A stretch of DNA of 5,254 nt from an uncultured Muribaculaceae bacterium (GTDB lineage Bacteria > Bacteroidota > Bacteroidia > Bacteroidales > Muribaculaceae). The translations under genes were made by a program, and so were the position numbers. The stretch lies in contig CAJUBM010000105.1 of NCBI GenBank assembly GCA_910584735.1, positions 5,007 through 10,260 of the forward strand, in the 5' to 3' direction. The notes under the pieces are model-generated. The model worked only from the letters and a program-made list of their open reading frames with translations, was not told where the DNA came from and searched no databases. Below, one piece after another: positions 1-5,152 of this stretch (its first letter is position 1; every line of letters starts with the position of its first letter).

Positions 1-175
1 TGGCAAAAAGATGTAGATTGTATTTGAGAGTTAGAAAAAAGATTGGTATATTTGCAGATGATGCTGCATGTTGCGCTAAAATATGCATAAATCGCGGCGT
101 TATGTGGTGTTTATGCGGTTTTGAGCGGCAAATATTCATTCTCTAACCGTGAAATTCTATCACATGAAAAAACTG
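1..175 (+). repeat. Leader repeat, copy 1 (promoter + 5' UTR of module A)
   Basis: This stretch aligns without gaps to 726-900, with six mismatches by eye. The similarity stops just after the shared start ATGAAAAAACTG at 164 and 889. It carries a promoter (23-54) and a long untranslated leader. A small hairpin, GCATAA paired with TTATGT or TTATGC, is kept in copies 1 and 2, and GTGA/TCAC can pair just before the start codon. The short frame from ATG 83 (M-H-K-S-R-R) stops at 122-124, so the leader of this copy is not an N-terminal extension of the downstream gene. The copy begins at the window edge and may continue to the left. Confidence 0.9.
23..54 (+). promoter_or_regulatory. Bacteroidota sigma-ABfr-type promoter, module A
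   Basis: TTTG at 23-26 serves as the -33 element and TATATTTG at 47-54 matches the -7 consensus TAnnTTTG, with a 20-nt spacer. Transcription should start near 60, leaving a leader of about 100 nt before ATG 164. The same two boxes and spacing recur in the other two modules, which strongly supports function. Confidence 0.8.
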
Positions 176-213
176 CTAATAAAGATGTCAAATATGTTAT
201 CATTACAAGATAA
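164..213 (+). pseudogene. Near-total deletion remnant of a C10 protease gene (module A)
   Basis: The first 12 bases, ATGAAAAAACTG, match the start of the intact protease at 889. They are followed almost at once by a sequence matching the protease's last codons. In the protease frame, 184-213 reads D-V-K-Y-V-I-I-T-R-stop, against D-V-R-Y-V-K-V-E-K-stop at the end of the intact gene. Start and end are now in different frames, so no protease peptide can be made. The body of the gene, about 1.4 kb judged from module B, is missing. The surviving ATG is in frame with the lipoprotein that follows. Only about 50 bp remain, so the call rests on position, flanking homology and the conserved 29-nt overlap with the next gene. 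Confidence 0.75.
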
Positions 214-871
214 GAGAGTATTAATGCGCGGCATTATCCGCCTGACTTACATGTCTCTCATAGCTGTTATGTCGAGCTTTGTATCGTCATGTGATTCGGA
301 ACCTATGTATGGAGAGCCGATTGCTTCACCCTTTATACCGGAAGAACAGCAGATTGAGATTCCTTCGGACGGTGGAAGCGTAGTTCTTTATACATGTGAG
401 GGATGGCGTGAAAGCAAGAAGACCATGCCACATCCCATACCGGATTTCGTGGGTGGATTCCCTCTGCGTGAATGGAATATCCCGATAGACAGGGCGGAGT
501 TTGACTTTGATACGACCCCTTTATACTTGTGGCATGGTATAGCTCCCCCCACAGGAGGAATGGATGGGGTGTACTTTTTGGATGGAGTTTATAAGATATT
601 TCTTGATGAACATCCTGACGGCTCCCTTACGGCAAAAGTACGCTGGCTTGATGTACGTATCACGGAAAATACGTTGGAGGTCCGGCGCCACTACCATCCG
701 GCTTCTCGGAAAGTTGGCGAGGTGTTGGCAAAAAGATGTAGATTGTATTTGAGAGTTAGAAAAAAGATTGGTATATTTGCGGATGATGCTGCATGTTGCG
801 CTAAAATATGCATAAGTTGCGGCTTTATGCGGTGTTTATGCGGTTTTGGGCGGCAAATATTCATTCTCTAA
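164..871 (+). CDS. BACON-like lipoprotein, C-terminally truncated and fused to repeat sequence (module A)
   Basis: This is a paralogue of the lipoproteins at 2315 and 3354. The ancestral start is probably ATG 185 (M-S-N-M-L), but ATG 164, left by the deleted protease, is in frame and sits on that gene's leader. Counting from 185, a hydrophobic stretch ends in a lipobox V-S-S-C at Cys36. The conserved core follows: EQQIEIPSDGG, GIAPPTGG-DGVY, and DGSLTAKVRWLDVRIT-LEV. Homology stops near residue 166 (about 682), where the gene runs into the arm of a palindrome. The last ~62 residues are a translation of repeat and promoter 2 sequence. The paralogues' final BACON-type strands (NDTG...FYQ) are therefore missing. 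It may be non-functional, or a membrane-anchored remnant. Function unknown; an inhibitor or partner of the C10 protease is inferred from context. Confidence 0.7.
   Translation: MKKLLIKMSNMLSLQDKRVLMRGIIRLTYMSLIAVMSSFVSSCDSEPMYGEPIASPFIPEEQQIEIPSDGGSVVLYTCEGWRESKKTMPHPIPDFVGGFPLREWNIPIDRAEFDFDTTPLYLWHGIAPPTGGMDGVYFLDGVYKIFLDEHPDGSLTAKVRWLDVRITENTLEVRRHYHPASRKVGEVLAKRCRLYLRVRKKIGIFADDAACCAKICISCGFMRCLCGFGRQIFIL
676..702 (+). repeat. Solo right arm of the GC-rich palindromic element
   Basis: From GGAGGT at 676, the sequence matches the right arm and right flank of the palindrome at 2956-3077, at a constant offset of 2382, and continues without a gap into leader copy 2. The left arm and loop are absent. 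The join falls on GGAGGT, which is also present inside the paralogous gene B (the L-E-V codons), so a microhomology deletion is the simplest explanation. Confidence 0.8.
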
Positions 872-900
872 CCGTGAAATTCTATCACATGAAAAAACTG
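726..900 (+). repeat. Leader repeat, copy 2 (promoter + 5' UTR of module B)
   Basis: Matches 1-175 at offset 725 without gaps, and matches copy 3 (from 3108) at offset 2382. It supplies the promoter and leader of the intact protease. Unlike in copy 1, the frame from ATG 808 stays open into the protease, because TGA at 122-124 corresponds to TGG here. Confidence 0.9.
748..779 (+). promoter_or_regulatory. Bacteroidota sigma-ABfr-type promoter, module B
   Basis: TTTG at 748-751, a 20-nt spacer, then TATATTTG at 772-779. Identical in layout to the module A and C promoters. It should drive the protease and the overlapping lipoprotein as one transcript starting near 785. It lies inside the read-through tail of truncated lipoprotein A. 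Confidence 0.82.
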
Positions 901-2343
901 TTGTTATTCTTCCTCGTTGTATTCAGCCTCGGGTTCCTTGGCTGCCACGATGACGAGGGGATGCCAGTACCCAAGGGTGCTGAGGGCGGCGGAGGCAGCA
1001 ACATCCGAACGGTCGCGGAGGCTGAGCGTATCGCCCTTGATGCGGCCGATGAGTTCTTCTCCGAAGGGACGTCACGCGGCGCGGGTCGTTCTGTGGGACG
1101 TGTCAAGGTCGTACGCTCAAAGACGGCCTCCCGCAGCATGGGCAGCGACACGCTTCTCTACATAGTCAACTACGCCAACGAGCAGGGCTTCGCCGTTATA
1201 GCCGCCAACCCGGATATAGAGCCTGTTATGGCTGTTACCGAGCAGGGCAGCTACGACCCGGCGGCAGGTTCGGACTGTCCGGGTGTCGAGATATTCATGA
1301 CGCTTGCCCAGTCCTATGTCGATGCGGCTTCCTACGGATTTGCGGGGCCGTTCCCTGAGTGGCGCGACACGGTAAGGGACGACTCCTTGGCGTGGGGAGG
1401 CTCGTTTATAAATCCCCCTGGGAAAGATACCATAGGTATAGACCCGAATCCCCAGCCTTATATTCCTCCCGGCGGTGGTGGAGGCGGTGGCCAAACCCCG
1501 ATGCAGACCAAGGAGACCGATGAGTATATTTGGTTCCAAAAGGTGGAGCCGAGGGTGGCAGTGCGCTGGGGGCAAAGTCCTCCTTTGGGTGAATTCTGTA
1601 GAAATTATACCGTAGGTTGCGCCCCGCTTGCGATAGCGCAGGTAATGAGTTATTTCAAACACCCGACGTCTTTCTCGGGGACGTACAAGGAGTATTCTAA
1701 CGCAGACCACTCGGCCAACGAGGGATACCATTCGTTTACGGTTTCATGGGATTATGTGGTAAAGCATGTGTCTAACCACAAAAATAATGGAGATTGCTCC
1801 TGTGAAAATTATCCCCAGTATAACATTCATGGTTCGCTTTCGCGATTGGGATGTCACATAGGTTATTTCTCAGGGTTAAAGGACAAGGATTATGCTTCCG
1901 ATGGAACACATTCTAATTTAGATAAAACCCATGATGCGTTGAAGAAATACGGTTATTCCGTCTCTGATGTTCGCGACTATAAGAGTGGAGACAGCGAAAA
2001 GATTGGCACTGGGTTGATAATAATGAGAGGGGAGAATGTCTCTTCCTCGAACAAAGGTAGTGGGCATCAGTGGGTCCTTGACGGAGTAAGGCGTTACAAT
2101 GTGAAGCATACTGTGTATGTCCGTGTAAAAGATAGCGATCCCTGGAAGGTATATCAGCAGGATACCTATAGGTATCATATGAACCATTTCAACTGGGGAT
2201 GGGATGGGAATTACAACGGTTGGTTTAACGATAACGTGTTCTATACGTTGAGATATAACAGTTATGATGTTGAATTAGACCCATGGGTATACATGGATAA
2301 AGATTATTCAAAAGATGTCAGATATGTTAAAGTTGAAAAATAA
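889..2343 (+). CDS. C10 family (streptopain/SpeB-like) cysteine protease lipoprotein precursor
   Basis: A 484-residue secreted zymogen. Residues 1-18 form a lipoprotein signal peptide (MKKLLLFFLVVFSLGFLG) before Cys19; the following H-D-D-E is acidic, as in Bacteroidota surface-export signals. Residues ~40-175 resemble the C10 propeptide (YIVNYANEQGFAVIAA, then P-V-M-A-V-T-E). A seven-glycine linker (195-201) precedes the catalytic domain. That domain shows W-G-Q with Gln229 as the likely oxyanion residue, catalytic Cys244 in VGCAPLAIAQVMSYF, His393 in GHQWVLDGV, and Asn435-Trp436 in HFNWGWDGNYNGWF. The usual last motif is NWGWGG, so Asp439 is a small variation. All key residues are present, so activity is likely. 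ATG 889 is preferred over the in-frame ATG 808 because the signal peptide begins there. The lipoprotein at 2315 overlaps its end. GC content falls from the propeptide half to the catalytic half. It is comparable to B. fragilis Bfp proteases, but no ortholog name is assigned. Confidence 0.93.
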   Translation: MKKLLLFFLVVFSLGFLGCHDDEGMPVPKGAEGGGGSNIRTVAEAERIALDAADEFFSEGTSRGAGRSVGRVKVVRSKTASRSMGSDTLLYIVNYANEQGFAVIAANPDIEPVMAVTEQGSYDPAAGSDCPGVEIFMTLAQSYVDAASYGFAGPFPEWRDTVRDDSLAWGGSFINPPGKDTIGIDPNPQPYIPPGGGGGGGQTPMQTKETDEYIWFQKVEPRVAVRWGQSPPLGEFCRNYTVGCAPLAIAQVMSYFKHPTSFSGTYKEYSNADHSANEGYHSFTVSWDYVVKHVSNHKNNGDCSCENYPQYNIHGSLSRLGCHIGYFSGLKDKDYASDGTHSNLDKTHDALKKYGYSVSDVRDYKSGDSEKIGTGLIIMRGENVSSSNKGSGHQWVLDGVRRYNVKHTVYVRVKDSDPWKVYQQDTYRYHMNHFNWGWDGNYNGWFNDNVFYTLRYNSYDVELDPWVYMDKDYSKDVRYVKVEK

Positions 2344-2938
2344 GAGCGTATTAGAGCGTGGTGCCTGGTTCTTGAGGCAGGTGGTACTTACGACACTTAT
2401 GGCCGGATTCATATCTGCATGCGATTCGGCAGGGACTGATTGTGATTTATGTGTTCCTGTTTTTTCACCAGTGCAACAGCAGATTGAGATTCCATATGAT
2501 GGAGGTAATGCAATTCTCTCTGTAAGCAAAGCTTATAGAGAAGAACGGACTTTCCCTAAGCCATCTTATACCGTTAATCGGCCTTTGGAGTGGTTTGATA
2601 CAATGAAGCCAGTGCAAGATTGGGCAGATTACATGGAATATTGTGACAATCTCTTTGGCGAGATTAGATATATTGATTTTAGTAACGGTATAGCCCCTCC
2701 TATCGGAGGTGTGGATGGTGTATATCTCATGAATGGAAAATATATTATATATTTTGATAGACAGACCGATGGAAGCTTTACGGCAAAAGTCGACTGGCTT
2801 AAAATCCGTGTCACTGAATACACGCTGGAGGTAAGTGCGGATGCCAATGATACAGGTAGCCCGCGAGTGCAAACATTTAATTATGCCAACCCTGACGAAC
2901 TGGGTCGTATATCTTTTTACCAATCAGCCATGGAGTAA
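2315..2938 (+). CDS. BACON-like lipoprotein, putative partner or inhibitor of the C10 protease (module B)
   Basis: 207 residues. ATG 2315 lies inside the protease gene, giving a 29-nt out-of-frame overlap that suggests translational coupling. A basic N-region and hydrophobic segment end in lipobox I-S-A-C at Cys36. The mature part starts with a strand-like QQQIEIPYDGGNAILSV and continues through RPLEWFD, GIAPPIGGVDGVY and DGSFTAKVDWLKIRVT. It ends LEVSADANDTG...GRISFYQSAME. The opening (I-E-I-P-x-x-G-G) and the close (L-E-V-x-x-N-x-T-G ... F-Y-Q) look like the first and last strands of a BACON-type beta-sandwich, with a long insertion between. C10 proteases are known to sit beside small beta-rich inhibitors (Spi with SpeB, Bfi with Bfp). 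An inhibitory or immunity role is inferred from position only; a substrate- or glycan-binding partner is the alternative. Confidence 0.85.
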   Translation: MSDMLKLKNKSVLERGAWFLRQVVLTTLMAGFISACDSAGTDCDLCVPVFSPVQQQIEIPYDGGNAILSVSKAYREERTFPKPSYTVNRPLEWFDTMKPVQDWADYMEYCDNLFGEIRYIDFSNGIAPPIGGVDGVYLMNGKYIIYFDRQTDGSFTAKVDWLKIRVTEYTLEVSADANDTGSPRVQTFNYANPDELGRISFYQSAME

Positions 2939-2955
2939 TCTTTCGTTGATAACTT

Positions 2956-3077
2956 GGTAGTGGCGCCGGACCTACGGGACGGCTGGCCGCCCGGAGAGGC
3001 GGAGCGGGGAATATCTCACTAACATTGGCCTTCGCTTTCCGGGTGGCCTGCCGTCCCGGAGGTCCGGCGCCACTACC
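2956..3077. repeat. GC-rich palindromic element 1 (about 44-bp arms)
   Basis: The ends GGTAGTGGCGCCGGACCT and AGGTCCGGCGCCACTACC are exact reverse complements. Pairing continues inward for about 44 bp with a few mismatches, around a loop of roughly 35 nt. The element begins 17 nt after the stop of lipoprotein B. A transcript would fold into a very stable stem, which could end or protect the module B message, but no U-tract follows. It resembles REP/BIME-type or MITE-like repeats. The same sequence occurs at 4018-4161 and as a solo arm at 676-702; on the right, all three copies continue with ATCCGGC. Confidence 0.88.
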
Positions 3078-3107
3078 ATCCGGCTTCTCGGAAAGTTGGC
3101 TAAATGT

Positions 3108-3208
3108 TGGCAAAAAGATGTAGATTTTATTTGGAGGTTAGAAAAAAGATTGGTATATTTGCGATGATACCGCGTGTTGTGCTAAAATATGCATAAATTG
3201 CGACTTTG
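3108..3208 (+). repeat. Leader repeat, copy 3, truncated (module C)
   Basis: Matches copies 1 and 2 from TGGCAAAAAGATGTAGATT, with one single-base deletion after the -7 box and scattered changes. Homology ends near 3208. There the sequence jumps to the 3' part of a protease gene, so the rest of the leader and the protease start are gone. Confidence 0.85.
3130..3161 (+). promoter_or_regulatory. Bacteroidota sigma-ABfr-type promoter, module C
   Basis: TTTG at 3130-3133, a 20-nt spacer, and TATATTTG at 3154-3161. Both boxes and the spacing are intact although the protease they once drove is gone. The only intact gene downstream is the lipoprotein at 3354. Confidence 0.78.
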
Positions 3209-3211
3209 TGT

Positions 3212-3382
3212 GTTGGGTTGTACAACGGATGGTACAATGACTGCGTGTTCGAGGTCTTTAATCCTGCCAATAGGGATTCTTATGTGCCGGGTAATTCTTA
3301 TCCTGAACCGGGATCTGATAAGGAAAATAAGTTTAACAATAACTTCACGAAGAATGTCAAGTATTTTACAGTTCGCAGATAG
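3212..3382 (+). pseudogene. C-terminal fragment of a C10 protease gene (module C)
   Basis: In the frame ending at TAG 3380-3382 the sequence reads V-G-L-YNGWYNDCVFEVFNP and ends NFTKNVKYFTVRR. This matches the end of the intact protease (NYNGWFNDNVF ... SKDVRYVKVEK). About 57 codons remain. They lack both catalytic residues and have no start in frame. The fragment joins directly to leader copy 3 near 3208-3212, so an internal deletion removed the rest of the gene. It carries extra residues relative to module B (around NRDSYVPGNSYPEPGSD), so it came from a diverged paralogue rather than a recent copy. Its end overlaps the next gene by 29 nt, as in module B. Confidence 0.83.
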
Positions 3383-3941
3383 AGTGGGGGAAACAAGGCT
3401 CCTTGGTGCCATATTGGTTGTATGCTGGAGCTTTGTGATACATGGCTGTGGTGAGGATTCGGGAGATGGTTGTCCGTCATATCATCCTTTTGAACCGGTG
3501 ACGCAGCAGCTTGAGATTCCTGCCGGTGGAGGTCTGGTTGTGCTGTCAAAATGTAAGCATTGGGATGGGATGCCTATCCCTGATAGAATCGCGAATCGTC
3601 CGATGGATTGGTTTGATCTGCCAAGAGAGGAGTCTTATTATGTAGATATGGGATTGGGCACGCTAAGATATTTTATATTTGAAGAGGGTGTCCTACCTCC
3701 TGAATGGTCTGTAGATGTGGATTCTTTTGATTTGGATGTATGTCTTGTTCCCTTTGAGGAGAATCCCGATGGTAGTCTTACGTCAAGCATTGACTGGCTT
3801 GATGTTCGGATAACAGATAAAACCTTGGAAGTGAGTGCCGGTGTTAATGATACGGGACGTTCTCGTTTACTATCATTTGACTATACTTATTATCCCCTCG
3901 GAAGGGGCCGTGTTACTTTCTATCAACCGCCCATGGAGTGA
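3354..3941 (+). CDS. BACON-like lipoprotein, putative partner or inhibitor of a lost C10 protease (module C)
   Basis: 195 residues from ATG 3354, the position equivalent to the starts at 185 and 2315. A hydrophobic segment (LLGAILVVCWSFVIHG) precedes a likely lipidated Cys32, followed by acidic G-E-D-S-G-D. The mature protein shows VTQQLEIPAGGGLVVLSKC, then RPMDWFD, DGSLTSSIDWLDVRIT and LEVSAGVNDTGRSR, ending GRVTFYQPPME. The full C-terminal strands are present, unlike in module A. It is clearly diverged from module B, and GIAPP is replaced by GVLPP. An open frame extends back to ATG 3189 in the leader, but that would bury the signal peptide behind 55 extra residues, so 3354 is preferred. It is now an orphan gene with its own promoter, no intact protease and an intact reading frame. 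Confidence 0.85.
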   Translation: MSSILQFADRVGETRLLGAILVVCWSFVIHGCGEDSGDGCPSYHPFEPVTQQLEIPAGGGLVVLSKCKHWDGMPIPDRIANRPMDWFDLPREESYYVDMGLGTLRYFIFEEGVLPPEWSVDVDSFDLDVCLVPFEENPDGSLTSSIDWLDVRITDKTLEVSAGVNDTGRSRLLSFDYTYYPLGRGRVTFYQPPME

Positions 3942-3950
3942 TATTATATT

Positions 3951-4234
3951 CATGGCGATGTGTCAAAATCCAGATAAACGCCTCCCAATGACAATATAAT
4001 TATTCGTGGTAACTTTATAGTGGCGCCGGACCTCCGGGACGGCAGGCCACCCGAAGAGGCGGAGCGTAAAAACGTAAGTTGTTATTTGCCGAGGAGTTAG
4101 CGTTTCTAATTCGGCCGCGCCTCTTCGGGTGGCCAGCCGTCCCGGAGGTCCGGCGCCACTACCATCCGGCACCACTAAAGTGGCCACGTTTTTAGTAAGA
4201 GAAGCGTTTGCCTGGATTTTGACACAGCCACATG
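3951..4234. repeat. Composite inverted-repeat element enclosing palindrome 2
   Basis: TGTGTCAAAATCCAG at 3959-3973 recurs inverted at 4212-4226. The match extends to 23 bp (3959-3981 against 4204-4226) with two mismatches, and loosely outward to CATG on both sides with small gaps. Inside, further weak inverted similarity (CGTGG..ACTTTA) leads to the palindrome at 4018-4161. The whole fills the gap between a + strand gene ending at 3941 and a - strand gene ending at 4246. It may be a MITE-like insertion or a bidirectional terminator. No clear target-site duplication was seen. Confidence 0.7.
4018..4161. repeat. GC-rich palindromic element 2 (44-bp arms)
   Basis: The left arm 4018-4061 and right arm 4118-4161 are reverse complements at 43 of 44 positions, around a 56-nt loop. 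It is the same family as the element at 2956-3077; both share TAGTGGCGCCGGACCT and the right flank ATCCGGC. The single internal mismatch (A opposite A) lies where element 1 has T opposite T. It lies between convergent genes, so a stem could form in transcripts from either side. Confidence 0.9.
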
Positions 4235-4245
4235 GGAGATTAAGA

Positions 4246-4743
4246 TTAATAGTACCAGGCGGCGAGGCGTCCGGGAGGGATGGCCGGGTCGATGTCCTCA
4301 CCTAAGGAGGTGGAGGCCTCGGCGGCCTGGATGCGGTAGGAGCGGGCGAGGTCGGGGTTTACGCAGTCGAAGACGAACGACAGGGTGGTGAGCGCCACCA
4401 CGTGTTCCATGTTGGCCTTTATCAGCAGGGCGCGTCCGGCATCGTCGGCGGGTGCCTGTGAACCGGGTGCGGCATCGAGTTCGATTTCCATCGTAAGGGG
4501 ATAGTCGGGGTCGTAGGGAGCATCGCCGCCGGGAGTGGTCTCGTCGAAACGGCAGGCGCTGATCCGCTCGGCGAACTGCATCACGAGGTTGGCGAACGCC
4601 ATCCGCACCAGGTGGCGCAGTCCCGGGATCTGGTCGCGGCACAGCAGGGGTGGCCGTTCCGTGTCAGTACGGTGAAGCGCGGCCATGGCCGACAGTGCGA
4701 AGATTTCATCAAAGATAGAGCGTGGATTGAGAGTTATATTCAT
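4246..4743 (-). CDS. Hypothetical protein, second gene of a - strand pair
   Basis: 165 residues from ATG 4743. I do not recognise the family. The N-terminus (NITLNPRSIFDEIFALSAMAALHR) and the middle (LRHLVRMAFANLVMQFAERI) look helical. An acidic, proline-rich stretch (P-G-G-D-A-P-Y-D-P-D-Y-P) follows, then a helical segment (MEHVVALTTLSFVFDCVNPDL), and the protein ends AAWYY. There is no signal peptide or clear membrane segment, so a cytoplasmic location is likely. It starts 7 nt after the stop of the gene at 4751-5152, so the two are probably co-transcribed. Base composition is GC-rich with strong third-position GC bias, unlike the lipoprotein genes, which supports real coding and a different origin. 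Pairs of small helical proteins like this occur in phage-derived clusters, but nothing here proves that. Confidence 0.7.
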   Translation of the reverse strand: MNITLNPRSIFDEIFALSAMAALHRTDTERPPLLCRDQIPGLRHLVRMAFANLVMQFAERISACRFDETTPGGDAPYDPDYPLTMEIELDAAPGSQAPADDAGRALLIKANMEHVVALTTLSFVFDCVNPDLARSYRIQAAEASTSLGEDIDPAIPPGRLAAWYY

Positions 4744-4750
4744 GGCGGTG

Positions 4751-5152
4751 TCAGATTTGTTGTGAATGTGCGTTTGATGACGTGTCGTGATGCGAGGCGG
4801 GTTTGCGGCGTCTGTGGCGGCGGGCCGAGCCTGTGAAGAGCCTCAGGGCATACTCCTGGCCGATAAAGAACCTGGAGGCTCCACCACCCTGCGGCCCGAG
4901 TATGTCGTCGAGCAGGGCGAACGGATCGGTCTCGGGATGAAGCCCGCGTGCCTCGTCGAGCCGCCCCGCGATTTCGTCAAGCATGTCGCGGCGCGGGCCG
5001 GCAGCGATGTCGTAACCTTTGGCACGGTCTTTTATGCGGCGCCATATATATTCGGCCGTGACGTAGTAGGACGGTGCCGGGGAGGCGAGGGCTTCCTTTA
5101 CGAGGGAGTGCGTATGGAGGCGCTCCCCGTTATCCAGCTTCCTGCGGGCCAC
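4751..5152 (-). CDS. Hypothetical basic protein, first gene of a - strand pair; start uncertain
   Basis: 133 residues from GTG 5152, the only usual start codon in frame. The frame is open upstream to the window edge, reading R-N-S-D-F-L-R-A-V-R-R just before this GTG in a protein-like way, so the real start is probably further up. ATG 5193 lies there but in another frame; one extra G after it would give M-E-Q-R-N-S-D-F-L. The protein is helical and charged (LVKEALASPAPSYYVTAEYI, DMLDEIAGRLDEA). A GASRFFIGQEYALRLF block follows, then a very basic, low-complexity tail (S-A-R-R-H-R-R-R-K). I do not recognise the family, and the basic tail would suit nucleic-acid binding. It is followed after 7 nt by the gene at 4246-4743. 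Codon use is GC-rich like that neighbour. Confidence 0.65.
   Translation of the reverse strand: MARRKLDNGERLHTHSLVKEALASPAPSYYVTAEYIWRRIKDRAKGYDIAAGPRRDMLDEIAGRLDEARGLHPETDPFALLDDILGPQGGGASRFFIGQEYALRLFTGSARRHRRRKPASHHDTSSNAHSQQI

Noticed and set aside
808..888. In-frame ATG 808 giving the protease a 27-residue N-terminal extension
   Set aside because: The lipoprotein signal peptide begins exactly at ATG 889, and the equivalent leader frame in copy 1 contains a stop at 122-124, so this stretch is untranslated leader.
1117..1731. 204-codon open frame on the - strand inside the protease gene
   Set aside because: It lies opposite clear C10 protease coding sequence, is arginine-rich as expected for an antisense shadow of GC-rich DNA, and has no recognisable domain.
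2956..3077. Palindrome 1 as a CRISPR repeat or classical Rho-independent terminator
   Set aside because: There are no spaced short direct repeats, and no U-tract follows the stem; the size and two-arm structure fit a REP/MITE-like element better.
3189..3353. N-terminal 55 codons of a longer frame leading into lipoprotein C
   Set aside because: The sequence is leader plus an out-of-frame protease fragment, and it would put the signal peptide inside the protein. Kept only as a remark on frame retention.
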